Source: Christensenella sp. UBA4626
GTDB lineage: Bacteria > Bacillota > Clostridia > Christensenellales > UBA1242
Assembly (NCBI GenBank): GCA_002406115.1
Contig: DHNC01000041.1
Span: 1 to 8,315, forward strand
DNA length: 8,315 nt
Reading direction: 5' to 3'
Shown: positions 4,863-8,315 of the stretch, in pieces
How positions within the stretch are numbered: the stretch's first letter is position 1
Layout of the letters: the number at the start of each line of letters is the position of its first letter
Notes under the pieces: generated by a model
What the model was told of the DNA's origin: nothing
Seen by the model: only the letters and a program-made list of their open reading frames with translations
Databases searched by the model: none
Program-made: the position numbers and the translations under genes

Positions 4863-6212
4863 ATGTTTTTGCTAGACCAATGGAAAAAAGTTTTAAACAG
4901 ATTGGAAGCCGAAGTAACCGCAGTCACTTTTGATTTGTGGATTAACACTCTGACACCAATCCAATACGCAAATGATGAACTTATCTTGATGGCTCCAAGT
5001 GTAACTGCAAAAAATCAAGTAAATCAGCCAGGCATCTTTGAAAAGATTACAAAATGCGTTAGGGAAGAATTTAATTCTTACACCTACGTTCGTGTTACTG
5101 AAAAACAGGAATACGAAGAAAGCATCCGTAAGCAGGAAAATGAACTTGAAAAGATTATGTCAAATGTCACAAATTTAAAATCCAAGTTCAATCCGAAATA
5201 CACTTTTGATGCATTCGTTGTTGGCAAATCAAATCAGGTGGTTTGTGCCGCTATGCAAAATGTGGCAGAACACCCAAGTTCAAAATTTAACCCTCTTTTC
5301 ATTTATGGCGGTGTTGGTCTTGGAAAAACTCACCTTCTTCATGCGGTTGGTAACTATTTAAACCAACATAGGCCAGACCTCAATGTGCTTTACGTCACTT
5401 GCGAAAAGTTTACAAACGATTATGTTGACTCAATCCGCAAAGGTAAAGACAATTCAAACAATGATTTTAGAGAAAAGTATCGTAACGTAGATGTCCTCAT
5501 GATTGACGACATCCAATTCATAAGCAACAAAATGGGTATTCAAGAAGAATTCTTCCACACATTCAATGACCTCTATCAAAACAACAAGCAAATCATAATT
5601 GCATCAGATAGGTCGCCAAAAGAAATGACCGCTTTGGAAGAACGTTTGAGGAGCCGTTTCAGTTCTGGACTCATTCAAGATATTCAAGAACCAGACTACG
5701 AAACAAAAGTTGCAATCATAAAAAAGAAATGCAGTCAAGAAGGTTATCTTGTTGACGAAGATGTTGTAGATTTTATTGCTTTAAAGACAGGCACTAATAT
5801 CCGTGAAATGGAAGGCATACTAAGCAAAGTTGTATTTTACAGTGGCTTGCTTGGCAAAACTCACGCCAGCATGGAAGATGCAAAAGAAGCATTGAAAGAT
5901 TATGTGGAAGAAGAAAAAACAAATTTGAATGCTGAAAAAATTATGAACACTTGTTGTGACTTCTTCAAAATCAGCAAAGAAGATTTGGTTGGCAAAAAGA
6001 AAAATAAGGAAATTGTTGAACCAAGACAACTTTGCATTTATCTAATCAATGATATGTTAAACATCCCACTCACTGCAATTGGTGATTTGTTTGGCGGCAG
6101 GGATCACACAACAATCATGCACGCTAGGGATAAGATAAGCAATCAGATAAAAGTAAATCCTCATGTTAAAACTTTGGTAAATGATATTCGAAGTAGGTTG
6201 TTAAAATATTAA
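4863..6212 (+). CDS. dnaA: Chromosomal replication initiator protein DnaA, 449 aa
   Basis: The AAA+ initiator that binds DnaA boxes and melts the origin. Domain I covers about residues 1-80 (WKKVLNRLEAEV, FDLWINTL). A short acidic linker follows to about residue 108. Domain III begins near NPKYTFDAFVVG and carries Walker A GGVGLGKT (149-156), Walker B VLMIDDIQF (211-219), the sensor 1 region IIIASDR (244-250; most homologues have T/S-S-D-R-P), the arginine-finger box ERLRSRF (260-266) and the sensor 2 arginine in NIREMEG (312-318). Domain IV ends with the DNA-binding signature FGGRDHTTIMHARDKI (410-425). ATG 4863 is six bases after AGGAG. Length is typical and all key residues are present. 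It has its own promoter and a bidirectional terminator. It is the only confident plus-strand gene in the window. Confidence 0.99.
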   Translation: MFLLDQWKKVLNRLEAEVTAVTFDLWINTLTPIQYANDELILMAPSVTAKNQVNQPGIFEKITKCVREEFNSYTYVRVTEKQEYEESIRKQENELEKIMSNVTNLKSKFNPKYTFDAFVVGKSNQVVCAAMQNVAEHPSSKFNPLFIYGGVGLGKTHLLHAVGNYLNQHRPDLNVLYVTCEKFTNDYVDSIRKGKDNSNNDFREKYRNVDVLMIDDIQFISNKMGIQEEFFHTFNDLYQNNKQIIIASDRSPKEMTALEERLRSRFSSGLIQDIQEPDYETKVAIIKKKCSQEGYLVDEDVVDFIALKTGTNIREMEGILSKVVFYSGLLGKTHASMEDAKEALKDYVEEEKTNLNAEKIMNTCCDFFKISKEDLVGKKKNKEIVEPRQLCIYLINDMLNIPLTAIGDLFGGRDHTTIMHARDKISNQIKVNPHVKTLVNDIRSRLLKY

Positions 6213-6218
6213 AATTTC

Positions 6219-6249
6219 AAAAAAAAGCAGGTGAAATGCCTGCTTTTTT
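6219..6249. terminator. Bidirectional terminator between dnaA and recF
   Basis: GCAGG (6227-6231) and CCTGC (6239-6243), extendable by a U-G pair, form the stem. Six T follow on the plus strand (6244-6249) and eight on the minus strand (complement of 6219-6226). It lies seven bases past the dnaA stop and can also end recF transcripts arriving from the right after they cross the repeat pair at 6279-6389. Confidence 0.85.
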
Positions 6250-6278
6250 GATGCTTTTTTGAAAATTTATTTTTTTAT

Positions 6279-6389
6279 TGTGATTAACAACAAACCGAAT
6301 TTATGAGCGATAGCGAAATAAATTGGTTTATTATGATTTATGCAACAAACCGAATTTATGAGCGATAGCGAAATAAATTGGTTTATTAA
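6279..6389. repeat. Palindromic repeat locus 3, two tandem units, inverted
   Basis: Two tandem units (6279-6335 and 6336-6389) of the same family as 1008-1123 and 2656-2764, in the opposite orientation. Here the palindrome is better: AAACC/GGTTT, then a bulged G, then AATTTAT/ATAAATT, then CG-ATAG-CG. Loop and arm changes relative to loci 1 and 2 keep the pairing. It fills the gap between the convergent dnaA and recF. Confidence 0.9.
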
Positions 6390-6410
6390 GCGAGAAAGTT
6401 AAAAATTTTA

Positions 6411-7487
6411 TTAAACTGTGCTTCCATTTTTTATCTCGATAATGTTTGCTTTAAAATTTATGTGAGGCAAAGCGGTGCAACTTATCAATGTCTGATATTT
6501 CTTTGTCAGGTTTAGCAGACGATTCTGCCTATCGTCGTCAAGTTCGCTCAACACATCGTCCAAAAGCAAAACTGGATATTCACCAATTTCATTTTTTATA
6601 ACTTCCATTAGCGAAAGTTTAACCACAAGCGCAACAGTCCTTTGCTGACCTTGGCTGGCAAACTGTCTGCAATCCAAATCGTTAATCTTAAAAATTAAAT
6701 CATCACGATGAGGGCCGACCGTTGTGTACCCCAATTCCAAGTCTTTTGCCAAATTTTTTTCGTACAACATTTTAAGGTCTTGTTTTATATCCAAATTTTC
6801 TTTTTTTACGTAACTGTAATTTATATCCAAATTTTCTTCAATGGTTATTTGTTTATGAATGGTTTTTGCAATTTTTTTTAAATTTTCCACAAAAATGATG
6901 CGTTTTTCAATAATTTTTTCAGCAATTTCAATCAATTGTGGAGTAAATAATTTTAATTGTTCAATTTTTGATTGGTTGTTATCCAAACTTTTTAGTATTG
7001 CATTCCTTTGTTTTAGCACCTTGTCATATCTCAAAAGATTGTATAGATAAGGCTTGTCAAACTGACTTATTGACACGTCCAAAAAGTTTCTTCTATCTTC
7101 CGGAACCTCTTTTATAAGTTTCATTTCGTCCGGGCTAAAATACACAACGGACAAAATGCCAACCAACTCAGTAAGTTTAAGGATATTTAAGTTGTTTATC
7201 TTTATTGCCTTTTTATTTGATTTATCTAAAAACATCTTTATGTTCTTGTTGCCGGCAATAGTGGAGAAATCAACATCAATCTTTGCTCTTTCTTGATCAA
7301 ATTTTATCAATTGTTTATCCTTGCTGTTTTTTGGACTTTTGCCAACACTCACTAAATACAAACTTTCAAGCATATTTGTTTTGCCCTGAGCATTTTTGCC
7401 AACGACAAAATTTATGCCATCACAAAACTTAATCGTGGCATTATTGTAATTTCTAAAATTTACAAGTTCAAGTGTGTTAATCTTCAT
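6411..7487 (-). CDS. recF: DNA replication and repair protein RecF, 358 aa
   Basis: An SMC/ABC-like ATPase that, with RecO and RecR, helps load RecA at single-strand gaps and stalled forks. The N-terminus LELVNFRNY is classic. Walker A GKNAQGKT lies at residues 30-37, the ABC signature region SQGQQR at 278-283 and Walker B PVLLLDDVLSELD at 305-317, with VGPHRDD at 257-263. After Walker A the usual SHRTSKDKELI segment reads SPKNSKDKQLI, a small departure. I place the start at ATG 7487, where family alignment begins. A TTG at 7496 would add three residues. Neither has a recognisable Shine-Dalgarno, which contrasts with dnaA and dnaN. It is convergent with dnaA and head-on to a fork leaving the origin to the right. 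Length is normal. Confidence 0.97.
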   Translation of the reverse strand: MKINTLELVNFRNYNNATIKFCDGINFVVGKNAQGKTNMLESLYLVSVGKSPKNSKDKQLIKFDQERAKIDVDFSTIAGNKNIKMFLDKSNKKAIKINNLNILKLTELVGILSVVYFSPDEMKLIKEVPEDRRNFLDVSISQFDKPYLYNLLRYDKVLKQRNAILKSLDNNQSKIEQLKLFTPQLIEIAEKIIEKRIIFVENLKKIAKTIHKQITIEENLDINYSYVKKENLDIKQDLKMLYEKNLAKDLELGYTTVGPHRDDLIFKINDLDCRQFASQGQQRTVALVVKLSLMEVIKNEIGEYPVLLLDDVLSELDDDRQNRLLNLTKKYQTLISCTALPHINFKANIIEIKNGSTV

Positions 7488-7519
7488 TTTTATCAATAAC
7501 TTATTTGTTTTTATGTGGT

Positions 7520-7548
7520 TTTTTAAAAATTTATTTTAAATATTTCAA
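7520..7548 (-). promoter_or_regulatory. Weak candidate promoter of recF
   Basis: Minus-strand TTGAAA (7543-7548), a 17-base spacer and TAAAAA (7520-7525), about 30 bases before the recF start. The surroundings are so AT-rich that such matches are expected by chance. recF could also be read through from rsmG, about 197 bases upstream. Confidence 0.3.
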
Positions 7549-7608
7549 AACGAATATGTTTTTATATGGATTTTGTATCCGCTAAATTTAATTTTAAATT
7601 TTCTTTCT

Positions 7609-7654
7609 CACGCGCGCACGCACGTACGTACGCACGTGCGTATATATATGTATA
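7609..7654. repeat. 46-bp strictly alternating pyrimidine-purine tract
   Basis: Every step from 7609 to 7654 alternates pyrimidine and purine: first CG/CA/TA steps rich in CG, then a TATATATATG run. It includes a perfect 14-bp palindrome, TACGCACGTGCGTA (7629-7642). Such tracts can adopt left-handed Z-DNA or cruciforms under negative supercoiling. It sits in the otherwise AT-rich recF-rsmG spacer and shares the 12-mer CGCACGCACGTA (7615-7626) with the origin (4567-4578). Confidence 0.85.
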
Positions 7655-7684
7655 AGGGATTTAAAATTTGATTTTAATTTCCAA

Positions 7685-8315
7685 TCAAATTATTGGTGAC
7701 AACTTTGGCAAATTTTTATCTCTTGGATATTGCTTTGGCGTTTGCTTTATCTTTTTTATCACAATAATATTTCTTTCACCTTCATTATTTGGCAAATCAT
7801 AGTGAAGAGTTTTGACATATTCGCCACCCAAAACTGCCATTGCGTGCTTTGCCTCTTCAATCTCTTCTTCAAAATTGCTGCCCTTATAAGCCAACACAAT
7901 TCCACCAACTTTTACAAGTGGCAAAAGATATTCCAAAAGAGTGTTTAATTTTGCAACGGCACGTGCCAGTGCTACATCAAATTTTTCTCGATTTAACTTT
8001 GCGAAATCTTCCGCACGGGAGTGTATATTTTTTGTTTCAATATTAAGGTCTAATGTAAGTTGATTTAAGAAGTTGATGCGTTTATTCAGGCTATCGACCA
8101 TTGTAAGTTTTACATCTTCTCTTACAATTTTTATTGGCAAACTTGGAAAGCCTGCACCTGTGCCAACATCAACAATTTTTGCATCTTTTTTTATTTCATC
8201 AATAGGTAAAATACTGTCCAAAAAGTGTTTGATAAAAACTTGATTTTTTTCAGTTATTGCTGTCAAATTTACTTTTTTATTATATTCAATTAAATAATCA
8301 TAATATTTATTAAAA
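7685..8315 (-). CDS. rsmG: 16S rRNA (guanine527-N7)-methyltransferase RsmG, 5' end cut off
   Basis: An S-adenosylmethionine-dependent enzyme that methylates G527 in 16S rRNA in the 530 loop; its loss commonly gives low-level streptomycin resistance. The SAM-binding motif VDVGTGAGFPSLPIKI is nearly canonical, followed by the acidic MVDSLNKRINFL, the HSRAEDFA segment, DVALARAVAKLNTLLEYLLPLVKVGG and the family tail QYPRDKNLP. The apparent TTG start at 8266 is an internal Leu: the frame continues to the window edge as FNKYYDYLIEYNKKVNL, matching the conserved RsmG N-terminus. So 209 residues are visible, and a few to about 30 are missing. It is an origin-proximal gene in many bacteria and lies upstream of recF on the same strand. 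Confidence 0.95.
   Translation of the reverse strand, partial: FNKYYDYLIEYNKKVNLTAITEKNQVFIKHFLDSILPIDEIKKDAKIVDVGTGAGFPSLPIKIVREDVKLTMVDSLNKRINFLNQLTLDLNIETKNIHSRAEDFAKLNREKFDVALARAVAKLNTLLEYLLPLVKVGGIVLAYKGSNFEEEIEEAKHAMAVLGGEYVKTLHYDLPNNEGERNIIVIKKIKQTPKQYPRDKNLPKLSPII

Noticed and set aside
6883..6891. TTTTCCACA, a one-mismatch DnaA box inside recF
   Set aside because: Isolated, inside a coding region and expected by chance in AT-rich DNA.
8264..8266. TTG as the start of rsmG
   Set aside because: The reading frame continues upstream to the window edge with residues matching the conserved RsmG N-terminus, so the TTG is an internal leucine.

Overview
The window is the replication-origin neighbourhood of an AT-rich, low-GC bacterium, most likely an uncultured member of the Bacillota (Clostridia-like). 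The grounds are AAAGGAG/GGAGG ribosome-binding sites, textbook TTGACA-17-TATAAT promoters, consensus TTATCCACA DnaA boxes, and DnaA, DnaN, RecF and RsmG proteins of that general type. TGG encodes Trp and TGA is used as a stop (rsmG), so the genetic code looks standard. I cannot name the species.

Layout from left to right. Positions 1-1680 hold two small uncharacterised membrane-protein genes on the minus strand (186 and 172 aa), with a clear terminator, a promoter and a pair of palindromic repeats between them. Positions 1680-2820 have no convincing protein gene. They carry a hairpin-rich element, a tRNA-Ser(CGA) with its promoter, an inverted pair of DnaA boxes, a roughly 200-bp nested-palindrome element, and a second palindromic repeat pair. 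dnaN (sliding clamp) follows on the minus strand, with its own promoter and terminator. The 940-bp gap between dnaN and dnaA is the probable oriC: a DnaA-box cluster next to dnaN, then a very AT-rich stretch with an alternating-orientation nonamer array, then the dnaA promoter and leader. dnaA is the only confident plus-strand gene. A bidirectional terminator and a third repeat pair separate it from the convergent recF. Beyond recF lies a 46-bp strictly alternating pyrimidine-purine tract and then rsmG, whose 5' end runs off the window.

How the parts fit together: DnaA melts the origin, DnaN is the polymerase clamp, RecF acts in gap repair and loading of recombination proteins, and RsmG methylates 16S rRNA; all four are typical origin-proximal genes. 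The unusual point is their arrangement. The familiar dnaA-dnaN-recF co-directional string is broken here: dnaN is divergent from dnaA, and recF/rsmG converge on it. If initiation occurs between dnaN and dnaA, everything to the left and dnaA itself are co-directional with replication, while recF and rsmG are head-on.

I see no defence system, CRISPR array, transposase or phage gene. The most interesting unexplained material is non-coding: the alternating nonamer array in oriC, the second DnaA-box dyad beyond dnaN, the 46-bp Z-DNA-like tract, the two structured intergenic elements, and the three paired palindromic repeat loci.
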